Positions 24,424 through 35,488 of a DNA stretch of 64,000 bases are shown here, in pieces (the first letter of the stretch is position 1; every line of letters starts with the position of its first letter). Source of the DNA: Spirometra erinaceieuropaei. Taxonomy: Eukaryota; Platyhelminthes; Cestoda; Diphyllobothriidea; Diphyllobothriidae. The stretch is from contig CACRXP010000178.1 of assembly GCA_902702965.1 (NCBI GenBank), positions 182,535 to 246,534 of the forward strand, in the 5' to 3' direction. Position numbers and translations under genes: made by a program. The notes under the pieces are model-generated. The model saw only the letters and a list, made by a program, of their open reading frames with translations, was not told where the DNA came from and made no database searches.

Positions 24424-24751
24424 GGTAGCGGGACCATTCTGCATTGAAAACAAGAGAGGTGCTTCCTGAAGTAATGAAGGGAAACACATTCTGATTGTTC
24501 CTTCCTGAGGGCGAATCGCACCTCGTTTTTTGCATTTCCTGACCTCTGTTTTTAAGGATTCTTTTCGTGACGGTGTGTGGAATTCTTTTCTTGATGGCGC
24601 TAAAAGGACCATTTGATATTGAAAATGAGAGAGATGCATCCTTGAGTGCTAAAGGGAGACATATTCTGAATTTTCCTTCCTGAGAACGGATCGCACGCTG
24701 TTTTTTGCCTTTTGAAACCCGCTATTTGTTACAATAACCCCCTGTTTTCAG
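24424..24751. repeat. Tandem duplication with exon-derived fragment upstream of TM exon b
   Basis: Two copies of a unit starting ggaccatt..attgaaaa (24430 and 24605). Each is followed by ttccttcctgag and cgttttttgc-like stretches. The first copy runs into cgtgacggtgtgtggaattc (24566-24600), which repeats the core of TM exon b (24792 onwards) almost exactly. The duplication therefore carried a piece of the exon into the intron. Confidence 0.85.
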
Positions 24752-24957
24752 AAACCTTACAAGAACAGGGATTTTCGCCAGCCGCTATCGCCGTGACGGT
24801 GTGTGGAATTCTTTCCTTGATGGCGATGGCAGTTGGAATCTACCTCTTGGTAGTTCGTCGCAGAAGGAGGAGTGTGTTCAACGTTGACGTTGATGCCGAA
24901 GACGATGACAAATCTATTCTTGGTCTTAAACCTGCCCTGACCGCTTCTCAAGTCTAG
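24752..24957 (+). CDS. Gene 1 terminal exon: transmembrane exon b
   Basis: 206 bases, phase 1 in, ends at TAG (24955-24957), acceptor cccctgttttcag. The protein is ETLQEQGFSPAAIAVTVCGI then LSLMAMAVGIYLLVV, one membrane span, followed at once by RRRRRS, a strong stop-transfer signal placing the C-terminus in the cytoplasm. The tail is acidic (VDVDAEDDDKS) and ends LKPALTASQV, whose last residues (S-Q-V) loosely recall a class I PDZ-binding end. The gene 2 counterpart is 53401-53585. A possible poly(A) signal follows at 25008. Confidence 0.85.
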
Positions 24958-25007
24958 CAGTCAGTGTAGCGCGATGGAAGTAAAAAAAAGATACATTGCG
25001 GACGGGC

Positions 25008-25013
25008 ATTAAA
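25008..25013 (+). promoter_or_regulatory. Possible poly(A) signal of gene 1 (ATTAAA)
   Basis: The common ATTAAA variant lies about 50 bases after the gene 1 stop codon and is followed by T-rich sequence (catttcctatttacgtcgtt). Position fits; not proven. Confidence 0.4.
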
Positions 25014-25387
25014 TGACTCCATTTCCTATTTACGTCGTTTCTGGCCAACAAATTGATCATAACCTATTTCATTACCAATGGTGCTTACGTCCGCGCGGTG
25101 ATAGGTGTTAAATTTCTCTAATTTACCGAATAAGCAGAGTCTTAATCAATGACCCTTGTAAATGCATGTTTACAGGTCATCCCTACGTGGAAATGGGGTC
25201 CTATAATAGACGTGTATGGTCAGCCTATTAAATTATGTTTGTTCGAAACCGATTGCGTGGAATTATTTCTGAATGCTTGTCGCTGAGTGATTAAAGCTTG
25301 CTGTAGCAGATGGGATGCGCAATGCGGGTTAGCTGAGGATTCAAACCGCGTTAATTAAGGCGTGTGACCTTGGAGTTTTTAAGGCAA

Positions 25388-25630
25388 GATGTGACTCGGT
25401 ATCATCACCTGATGGACACGATACTGTTGGGACTATGCTAAGGAGTTATGGTCAGGGGTTAGGATTAGGGTTTAGGATTAGGGGTTAGAGTTAGGCGTTA
25501 GGGTTAGGGGCTAGCGCAACTATTTTTCACCCATTCAAAGTACAACCGCGCATTCCCAATACCTTTTCTTTTGCATACAACTACCTGACCTCGTCGCCTG
25601 TGCGTTCCCCGGCTCCATCTGTAAAAACCC
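25388..25630 (+). repeat. Dispersed repeat with internal degenerate TTAGGG tract, copy A
   Basis: The telomere-like tract (about 25454-25513, ggttaggattagggtttagg type) sits inside a larger unit. Both flanks, cacctgatggacacgatact and cattcaaagtacaaccgc, recur in inverse orientation at 61061-61265. It is therefore an interspersed repeat and not a chromosome end. Confidence 0.8.
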
Positions 25631-27099
25631 TATTACAAATCGATCTCCTGCTAGAGGTGACTGGTGTTTGCTAACTTCAGGTGGTGCCACCAAACCACAT
25701 CGAATCGTTTTTAATAATGAGGCGTAGGCAATAGAGTATGAGATTTAGTCTGCGCTGACGCAGTGGACAATGTGACGCACCGTAGGACCTCCGACCGAGC
25801 TTATTCTCATGGCTTGCGTGGTCGTCAACTGAAGGAGCGATTAAATCCTTAATGGGATTGAGGTCCAGGATGCAAAGTCAGGTTCAAACGAGATACATGG
25901 GGAAGTTCATTGTCTTGTCGATGTACGCATAGTTACGAGCATAAGTGGGCTTGGAGTCGACGCTGGAAACTGCATCCTTATGACAAATCAGGGCATCCCT
26001 AGTTATAAGAAGGCTGTCGCTGTAAAAGTAGTGGCTTGGAAGGTTGTCAGCTGATGGGCCAGCTTGGTGTTCCTCGGGGCTGCGTGGCAGTATGCAAGGA
26101 CTCACTCTCATTGTGGCGTTTATGACATTCAAAGCCGTGCGACATCCGACACTTACTTAATTCGGTTGGTACACAAAATGAGAAGCAGGCTGTGTGTGTG
26201 GGTGTCACGCTGGGGGCGAACTGTTCGAAATTGTCCGCCACTGCGCGCAAGGCTAATTTGACTTTGCGATCCTATCCGGCACCACAGATGCGGTGGTGTA
26301 ATGAGTAAGGTGTAGCGTAAGTCTGTTTCAGCATAAACACATTTACGCACAAGTCGCTGTTGCCGGGCAAAGCTGGTGAACCAGCGTTGGACGAAGTTAC
26401 CTCTACGAATTAAACTGTGAGGCACGATCGCAAAGGTAGAGGGAGTAAATTTGAGCTTAGCTTTGTAGGCTACAGTACCATTAGTCTTGGTGCCGTCATT
26501 CGTTTGTGCTGTGTTCGGGTAAGATGTGAAAATACTCAGGTAGCAGTCCTCGTGGACGGACGAAATGTGCCTCAGCAGGCAGTTTGCATGATGTGATTCC
26601 CTTCTGTCGGCTATGAAACACGTGGTGATATTGCAAGGTCTGATGTTAGGGACAGGGGGGCGGATCAGTTTTTTCGAGATGTCACCTCCGATCAGGGCCA
26701 CTGGCACATCCATAAGATTACGCTAACCCACATCTGTCACGTGGTACTCAGAAAATATGTAGCCTAGCAAAATCTTTAATGAAGTCGTCTCACAAAAACG
26801 GTATAGGGTATCCTGGGAGATGCCACCATCGAACACCATAATCTGTTCCTGAATTACATCATTATTGCCTAGCGGATCCTCCACTTTCAAAGTACTTAAA
26901 GTCATGCAGGGTGATATCAGTGGGAAAAAGTCACCGAAACAGCGGGCACGCGACAGAAATTTAGGCTGTCTACTATCACAATAAATTAAATTTTCGCACA
27001 AGTCACCACCCTGCTGTGGAGCACACGGTGGACATCGTCAGATGCGACGGTCGATTTGTCGTGTGTGCGTGCGTGTGGCTGACCTCTCTTGGGTGTTGT
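25631..27099. other. Intergenic, unrecognised minus-strand open frames
   Basis: Minus frames at 26153-26713 (186 codons) and 26723-27001 (92 codons) are long for this background and less AT-rich than the neighbourhood, which suggests a decayed mobile element. I recognise no domain in them and do not call a gene. Confidence 0.35.
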
Positions 27100-27360
27100 T
27101 GCCGTTGTTGGCCAAAAAACCTGGTCATTTGCTGTGTGGACAAGGGGGTTTGGAGTGGAACGCTAAGGTGCGGACTAAAACGTGCCAGCCACCTGAGTCC
27201 TGCCCTTCTCCGTTCTTCTTGACCCTGTCTTAACACCAGGTCTAGATGGGGAGTGGGAAAGAGAGAATGCCGTTGACGCTGCGCAAGTCTTCTATCACTA
27301 TAAAGTAATTCAAGCGCAGGTCACCGTGCCTGCTGCTGTCGCCGGATCAAAATATCAGGG
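27100..27360 (+). repeat. Dispersed repeat B, copy 1
   Basis: tttggagtggaacgctaagg, cgtgccagccacctg and gcgcaagtcttctatcac all recur, in the same order, on the minus strand at 53870-54115. The repeat is about 260 bp with no coding capacity. Confidence 0.7.
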
Positions 27361-29499
27361 CCGCCATGAGCGATAAAAGTTCGGAGAGTAAGACATGCCG
27401 GAGCTAATTTTTAACTGACACTTAAAAAAACCAAAGCATCGGCAGGATTCCGGGCCGCTAGAGAGAGGATAAGTCGTGGATTCAGCTGACAATCTAACCA
27501 CCTAGTAAACGCTGCCCGCATCAACAATCTCGCATAGGTAACGTCTCAGCAAACTTACTCAGTGAATTATTCAACTCTCCCATACAGAAAGATGCTTCTA
27601 GTATATTCTACATTGGCTGTTGTCGGAAACATGCTGTCTTGGAATTGCTTGCATAACCACATTGACGTAGTCTCTGTCAAGAATATAACTCTGATGCAGA
27701 AATCGCTATCAGTTGGTACCTCGTATGTCACGGGGTCTGGAGAGTTGGCTGTACACAGGCCGTCTTACTTCTCCCGCAGTTGAGAATTCTGACGTTTTTA
27801 TTTATCAGTAAAAACAACAAAATCTCAAAAAACCCCAGATACATATATCTGCTCTTCGAAGTGTGAAGCACGTTGTGAGAAGTAATCATAGACTCCTGCC
27901 AACCACCTTTACTTTGAATGCACAGATATGCCATCTTCTAGAAAAAGTAGGCTTACGTCACCAAAGGGCACAATCTCGAAACAACAAGATGAAGGATTTA
28001 CTCAAGCATCGCCCATCGACTATGTGCCCTGGTAGTTCGAGTAGAAAGTCCGACTGCTCTTCTGTTTAGTTTCTTGAAAGTCAGAATCAGGTGATGCGTA
28101 TAGATGCGACAACCGTGGATGCGTGCATGCTCGTGAATTTTAAAGTGAACTCTACCTGAGTCTTAGATACTCGGCAGACGGATTTCTGCAACTCTTCCTA
28201 TATCTGATAATTACCGTCATTTGACTGAGCATTAGCAGAGAAAAATTATTGAATTTAGAGGAAATACCGATACAGAGCCTTAAACACTATTGCTTGAAAT
28301 TTACAGATTGGCTGACCGCTATTCCAAAAAGGCAGTTTTACTCCCACATATATAATCTTAAGTTGTTCAGAAATCCCCTTCCTTAAAATTGTCTTTAACC
28401 GTGCATTACTTCGGCGAAGTTCCGGCAATTTTGTTGACGGCGGACGTCCGACGTGGCCGCTGATGTCCAGTACGTGACCTAACTCATGAAGGTTGATGAT
28501 AGAGTCTGACGTGACCATTTACGGACGCTTCAAACATTGCGAATTTTGCTCCCTCGTCCAGCTCTTTTAAACCAGTGCCCTTTTCTTATGCAGAAAATGT
28601 GTCTATGTAGCTTGTTCAAGCCAAATGATCATAAATGTGAGTGAAAATGGACGCTGCGATGCATTCGAGCAGTCTCCTTTCTTAATATCTCTCCCAGACT
28701 TTGACAGCTATTCCGAGCGTGTATTTCTTTGAGCGGAGAGCAATTTAGGTTTGAGAGATCAACTAAGCAGAGTTTGCAGCACCTGTAAATTGGTTTTATC
28801 GTGGTGCTATCAATGGGAATGAAGTGGACAACACACAGTTTATTTTCAGAAAACCATCAGTTCTATCGATTATTAAAAGTCGGCCTAGCATATCTGTGCG
28901 ATTTCATGCCCCCAAATGCAGTCCTAACGCAAACGGGCAATTCTTCGTTTCAATGAACCGAAATTGCTTCGTCGTTCGGAAAATTATATGGGATGACACG
29001 GAACTGACTAGCGCGCAAAAGCCATTTTTAGTTTTGAACATATGTAAAATAATTTTCGTGCTGTCGAGCTTCTGTGTATATGTGATTTTAAAATGGAACG
29101 AGTAAAAAAATAACAGCTGCAGCAACGTATCCCTACGTAAATGACCAGTCTGCCTTGCCCATATAGTTGTAGAACGGTGCCCGCAGTTAAGCAAACAAAA
29201 TGGGAAATTACCGCAATATCAATAGAAATGCGTTTTCTTACGTTTGTAAATTATAAAAATCAGCAGTCCTAGCGAGGTGAAATGGCCAAAAGTGTCAAAG
29301 TTGTCTTGGCTTTACCATGCAAACATAACATTACACGGACATTCAACGGAAGACAGTATCACGTCACAGCTTAAAAGGCAGCTTATGAGGAAAGTTTTCT
29401 AATTGATCAAAAGCATATACTTTGTTGACGTTTGTTTGGAACCCTCACTTTTTGACAGTAAAGTTTCATGTTGGGGTCTGAAAAATGTAGCAGTGGATT
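27361..29499. other. Gene-free intergenic stretch
   Basis: Nothing supported. A frame at 27562-27783 opens with a hydrophobic start (MLLVYSTLAVVGN) but has no donor or downstream exon that can be linked to it. Confidence 0.45.
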
Positions 29500-29970
29500 T
29501 GAGGCACATATTAAACTATACAGATAACATCACATAATGTACAGAAACGATGTTTTATGAACGGCCATCTCACGGTCTTAAGACAATTTCAAAATTAGAT
29601 ACTTTTTAAAACCAAATTGTAGCCTTATTTCAAGCATAGAATCTGATTAAGACGTAACTTCCCTCCAAATAAACAAAAGAATGAATATTTAAATGCATAT
29701 TTACCGTGGAATACATTTGAATTTATATGGACATCGACAATCAATAAGGAGAATTAATATAAATTGAGTAATTATTTTACAGTGTCGATTTGCTGGCTGC
29801 AGAAATAGGTTTATTCAAAAGCTGACATCCCGAATTAACTGAAATATCTCGGGATTGTACTGTACGGTACTTAATCTTACCAGCCCACTTAAGTAATCTT
29901 TCCGTATCGAAATCGCATTTCAGAATTTCGGTTAACATTTCACGAGTTAGCACATCTACTCTAGGCAAAA
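29500..29970. mobile_element. Inverted-repeat element family, copy 3 (right half)
   Basis: Interior block tgtacagaaacgatgtttta and right terminus (cagaatttcggttaacattt at about 29921-29940, then cacgagttagcacatctact) match copies 5 and 6. The left terminus is absent. Confidence 0.7.
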
Positions 29971-30094
29971 ATACGTTATCACTTAGGCCGTTAATCCAAT
30001 CCTGGTTTCCATATATACCTCGCAGGCACACTACATCAAGACATGTAAGTCACACTCCTGCTACATTTCAGCCAATTTTACCCGTACAATAAAT

Positions 30095-30385
30095 CGCCGC
30101 TGTGCGGCTGCTGGCTGGACTCGATAGGGAACGCAAAGGCCTAACGGAACGAGTGAACACCGTGGCTCGATCGGGGAGCGCGCTTCTGCCATTGCATTCG
30201 TCTGATCGCAACGGACAGAACAATGAGCCTTTGGCTCACTGGCATGGTCGCTGAACTTCTAACTAACAAGTAGCAGGATCGAGGCTTTGTGGTTTGCACA
30301 TCTCGGGGTTGGGCATGACTGGCTGACGACGGTTAGTAAGCCAGAAATGGGCATTCCGGCCTCCCTTATCTTTGTCGATAAAACG
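30095..30385 (+). mobile_element. SINE with extra 5' module (plus)
   Basis: The first about 95 bp (cggctgctggctggactcga, aacggaacgagtg, gatcggggagcgc) equal one arm of the palindrome at 58492-58756. They are followed by a tRNA-like part (tttggctcactggcatgg), ggttgggcatgactggctga and the tail cctcccttatctttgtcgat. The same module-plus-SINE order occurs at 58640-58935, so the module may be a genuine SINE head. Confidence 0.75.
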
Positions 30386-33300
30386 TTTTGTATATATTAC
30401 GAACCGCTTTTCGGTTGATGTCAGGGCTCCAGAGAACAGCCAGAGGAACTATAGAATGAGTTAGTTCCATAACGTGATCAGTAAGCGTCCCTCCAGCAAA
30501 ATTAAGTTTGATTCGTGAGAGAAAAATATTTTGACTGACTACCTCTCGGAATTTTGAATACATCTTCAGAAAATCATGCAGGTCAGTGCAATCTGCAAGC
30601 TGAACTTCTTAGTGATCGTTGGGTTCAAAAAAAGCATGCGATGGCTGAAGCGTAGCCTCGGTTCACAAATTTGTGCATAATTAAGGGACGCTGTGGAAGT
30701 TTTTAAATTGGAGAGTTTTCGATGGGCGACATTAAATGGTAAAGCATCCTAATGATATATAGAACATTTGAGGAATAAAGATAAGTAAGTGCATCAGCGC
30801 TACTTGGATTAAATGTAAAAAATGTCTCGTTATAGAGTAATCTGTTGCACACACTACACTATAAATGCATTCACTACTCAAGAGTGTCAAAAAAATTTAT
30901 ATGAAAACAGAGAATCATAATCTATTGGAGATTATGGCGCTTCCCTTATGTGGGCGTACCTCATGTACACGTCATTTAAATGCTAGAAGAGTCGTTGTCC
31001 TAGAAATAGGAATTCAAGTTCCATGTGGCACAATTTATTGGTACGTCTGAAGACTTTTGTGGTGATTGCAGCCCAATTTTCATACTATTCACTATCCAGA
31101 AAAATAAATTTGTGCAAAATCTAAATTTAAAAAACAGTTCGGCGCCACCGCATTCTCATATCAAAGCGGACACGTTAGGCGAGTAAAATTATTTTGCGTT
31201 TTTGGGCCACCACAATATCGATGTTTGTTACGAAGTACCTTAAAAATATAAGCACAAGGGGAAACTTCATGTCAACTGTTCTTGGGTAGTTTTTTATTTC
31301 GTAAATAGGTAAAACATTTAGCTGGACCTCTTGAAGGAGCCGTGGTCCCGGTGAGGTTTCATTTTTATATACGTTTCTAATTATAGCATAATCAAGTATT
31401 TTTCCTCGTAATGCCAGTTATAAATACGGTACGTTACCTAACTCATGAAATGTGTCGAAATTTACGAATGATTGCCAATCAGTCACAAACCAACGCCATC
31501 TCATGAGTCCAGTGTTTATGCTAATTTAGCAAAAGTTTAAAACAGTTAAAAACATAAAAGTCATATTAAAGGCAGTGTGGCGTTTAAAAATGCCGGATTT
31601 TAGAAAAGCGCAAGAGCCCGAAAATGTCGGACATTGCTCCAGTTTAGTAAACTTCGTTTTCGATGCATACGAAGAACTTAATAAATATAAAATTAGGAAT
31701 GAAAAACGTCTGATAATAGTGTTTTTGTGAAGTTTACGTATAAATATCGTTTAATAATTAGTGTGATTTCATATATGACGGATTGTCAACTGTCTGCATT
31801 CTGAGTGTAGATTCCAAAACAGTTTTCCAGGCGTTCGTGGTAGTCTTGAATCGTTTGAGTTAGGAAATTTCGTGAATATATTGCGACGTCCATTTTCGCT
31901 AAAAGTTAGTAATATTTGATGTGATATAATTACGTAAACACAATTACCGCAGAAGAAAGAGAAGTGGATGAGCGAACAAAATGCGCAATGCTATGCACGA
32001 ACAGAAATTCTCGAATCGGTTTCCATTATCAGGTTTCATGAGAGATGTCACGTACTATAAGAAACATTGGGTGTTATGACGTAAATTTTGTATATTCATG
32101 CCGTGAAGTACAGTAACAACTTGTCATACTCGAAGTACTTTGGCCACCTACCGACGTTGTTCCTCTTGAATTGCATGCTTAAATTTCATACATGGCAAAT
32201 CAACAACCTTAAGGACAATATTAAAAATCGTCGTCCCTTGTAGCAAATGTCTCAATTTTACAGAGCCCTAGGTAAAACTTATATAAAAAGATAGGTGCAC
32301 AGAATAGAACATTCTAAACGAAAGAGGTAAGGATGCATAATTGCTAGTGCATTGTCTGGAAGCGTCTAAAGAATTTCATTTCTGGACTTCAGTGCGTGAT
32401 TCACAGAGAGTTTTTTACTATGAAAATGCATAGAGAGACAGCAATAAGGATTGCGGCTTCCATTCTGATAGCTGCGCCATGCTGTACATTTGCCATAACC
32501 TCAAGCATTAGCCCCTCTGTTCGTTAAAAATTATTTATGTTGAGAATTGCGGTTGCCAATATACCCCGATTTACATCGGATGTTTGCTCAAAAATGCAAG
32601 TCTTCTGAAAGAACGCCTACATTTTTATTTACACCCGCGAACCTCAAATTCTCAACTAGAGAGTGGGAGAGGACATAGTCCATAATGCGTAATTTTGGGC
32701 TTTTTCTTGTGTTCCTAATTCTAGCAGTTTTAAAAAGTATAAAGTTTGCCAAAAGCAATATCTTACTTGGAAGAATTTAACCCAAACAGTCTGAGTTAGT
32801 AGACTTTAAGTCGCGATATGTGTATTGTCTGCTTCGCTATAAAAAACTCACGAGCAATTTACTCTGTGTTTCGTATTCAAAAATGTATAATTTTGTGGCA
32901 GTTGACTTTGGATACCCTTTTCTGGTAGCTGGCTGTTTCGTCTACACTTTTTCTGAAATCCGTCATCGCATCTGATGCAAAATGGTGTTCCAATAATGCA
33001 ACACTTGTCGTCGTACATCCATCCGAATATAGAAGATAGGCTAAACGGCAACCAAATATTTAACTGAGAGCCCCGATCAGAGTGCGATCAAAAGCCTACA
33101 ATTTGCAGTTAGTGATTAGCAGATTGGTCAATCTGTACTCCTGCACATATGGCCATCCTCCGTGTCCGTAATGTTGCAAGTTTAGAACAATGCATAGTTG
33201 CTCAAAACAATACTTTACGTGAAATAGTTACCCTTGACTGGCCTTACGAATTTCTTTTAAGTCGTGACATTCAAATTTTTATTATGCATAATGTTGTAGT

Positions 33301-34497
33301 AATCAAGATTGTACAAGAAGGCCAAATGTGAAGCCAAGGCTCCACACATGCTCGTCACCACGGACTGGTCACCTGCAGCAAATACTGTTTTGTAGCAAAA
33401 TGAATAATATTAGGAACTCTGTTTAGCGGTATATTTTTCCATTTTTCCTTAATTGCCACTTTTGGGTTTTGGGAATAAATGCGATAGAACTACACTGCAG
33501 TGCCAAATAACCGAAAGTGAGGATGTCGATGTGTCATAAAAATGGCAGACAAACCAGTTACGATCCTCAAAGGCTCGCGCGTCGCTGTTACCGGGTAATC
33601 GATGAAGGCTATTTCTGCAAAACTGTATAGTTCATTGAAAGCCATTTTTCTTATTTCTCAGGTTGATCGGCGCAGTGGTCTTCGCGCCTTTCTCTGCCGT
33701 CTAAAAAACACAGGTGCAACAATTTGGCACCAAGATATGTATGCCTGGTTTTGGTTATAAACCAAGCAGTCTCATCCAAACCATACATCGCTAGAAACAG
33801 AGTCCAGTTTGGCATGCACGTAAGAAAATATTTTGATAGATTACCCTTCCAAACTCCTCAATAAGCCTCCAAAAGGCATGCAGACATCCGCGCGTTGCCG
33901 ATTGAACGTCTCTTTTATCGAGCGCCTCGAGTAAATTCCCAGATCACTGAAGCGCGAAAATTGGTTTCCAGCTTTAAATATGACAATAAAACATAGGAAT
34001 GCAAGTAAAAAATAAGTCATGAAAAAAACCAGGTTAATCATTTTTCTACCCCGAAACGTACTAGGCAAACAAGGGGATACTCAGTTGGCTGTATATTTCA
34101 CTGCAAAGCTCTGTACAAAATAAATATAACTGAGTACTTGTTATTGTCAAAAATTCCGCACAAAGTAGTCAAGCTTCTTAAGAGTTAGCGGGTGCTTTTC
34201 GCGGTAATATAGACGTAGCATTAATATAAAAGGAAATGGCAAACTGCAGCATTCTGTGCGAGCCATTGCCCTTATTTTAAAATTGACGCTTGTAGGAGCT
34301 TGCATGTATTGCTCTGTTGACCGAGCACTGTCTGCGTTATTTTGTCTGAATTTCCTTTTTGAATATCATCGAACACAGAAGGCGACAACTAGAGGAGAAA
34401 CTTATAAGTAGCCACGGGAAACAGGGCAATGGGAAATGCCCAGAGTATGTTCTTCAGGGGAAAGATAGGTTTCGGCGCCCGCATCTGTGACGGTAAT
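30386..34497. other. Gene-free intergenic stretch, 4.1 kb
   Basis: AT-rich, no supported gene. A weak 30-codon hydrophobic frame near 32436-32526 could be a relic of a transmembrane exon (see findings). Confidence 0.5.
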
Positions 34498-35488
34498 GTA
34501 CAGCGAGTGACCGATCTTACAAAATGTTGGTCGAAATCCTGAAATGCTTTTTTCGATTAGGAAGGTTCACTCAGATAGGGTTGGTATATTGATTCTCATG
34601 CAGCAGAACCTCATGGTATTTCGGACTAGCCAAAATGTCGGTTTTTGAATGATCGCCCTATCGACCTCCTGCAGAAACCACACTTAACAAAAAATGACAA
34701 CACACAAAACAGGCACTTTTCGCACTGATTTGCGATGATCTTATAAATTTAAATATATTATATAAAAAACGTACAGAAAACACGCTTTATTAATCATTTG
34801 GAAGAAAATAACATTATCTCTACATTTACACCCTAAGAAGGCTATCTTTTTATTTCAAAGAGGTTACTGATTAAGCGATTTTTCAGAGCCTGTCATTTCC
34901 ATATATACTGGACGGAACATGTATGTTTGCCAATGTTCATTATGAAATGTATGGCCTAGTCAGCATGCATTACAAAACTTTATGAACTCTTTATGGGATC
35001 TCCTTAACGCGATAAAAGATTATATTATTTTCTTTGCGCTGAAAGCATAAAGCTTGTAAAATGAAATCGTTAAACGCTATTGCAATGGCCGATCAATTCC
35101 GAAATTAGTCGGGAATTGAGAAACTTTTCAAAACCTTAATATACAACTTCTCTGAGCGTAAAATATCCAGACAATTTGATTTTCTACAAAGGACTACAGG
35201 AGAACATATTTCATGAATGTTGTCTATTAAATGCATTTGAATTTATAAGATCATCGGAAATCAGTGCGAAAAGTGCATGTTTAGTGAGTAGTCATTTTTG
35301 CTAAGCGTGCTTTCTGCAGGAGGTCGATAAGTCAACCATTCAAAAGCCGACATCCTGTGGAGTCGGAAATACTATGAGATTATGTGCATGAAAATCAATA
35401 TTACAACCCCAGCTAAGTAAACCTTCCTAAACGGAGAAGCATTTCAAAATTTCGGCCAACACTTCACGAAATCGGTCCCGCACTGTAC
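34498..35488. mobile_element. Inverted-repeat element family, copy 4 (complete)
   Basis: About 990 bp. Left terminus gtacagcgagtgaccgat and right terminus atcggtcccgcactgtac are inverted, and the inversion continues for about 190 bp per side (for example aaaatgtcggtttttgaatg against cattcaaaagccgacatcct). No open frame of useful length inside, so it is non-autonomous. Mobilising enzyme unknown. Confidence 0.85.

Larger units (their letters stand above)
16746..24957 (+). other. Gene 1: FnIII-linker-TM surface protein (5' end not found)
   Basis: Visible exons are three FnIII modules (16746-17057, 17150-17443, 18557-18844), a linker (22519-22716), TM exon a (23359-23566) with its follow-on exon (23636-23712), and TM exon b (24752-24957, with the stop). 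All introns have AG acceptors and GT donors, and all junctions between modules are phase 1. The predicted product is a type I membrane protein with about 290 residues of FnIII, a 65-residue Ser/Thr/Asn-rich stalk, one membrane span and a short cytoplasmic tail. The signal-peptide exon is missing from what can be read; the paralogue at 37943 shows what it should look like. The architecture resembles cestode oncosphere antigens of the EG95/TSOL45 type (signal, FnIII, C-terminal hydrophobic anchor on separate exons), which is an inference from layout only. Confidence 0.8.

Noticed and set aside
25454..25513. Chromosome end or telomere
   Set aside because: The tract is degenerate, short and flanked on both sides by sequence repeated at 61 kb.
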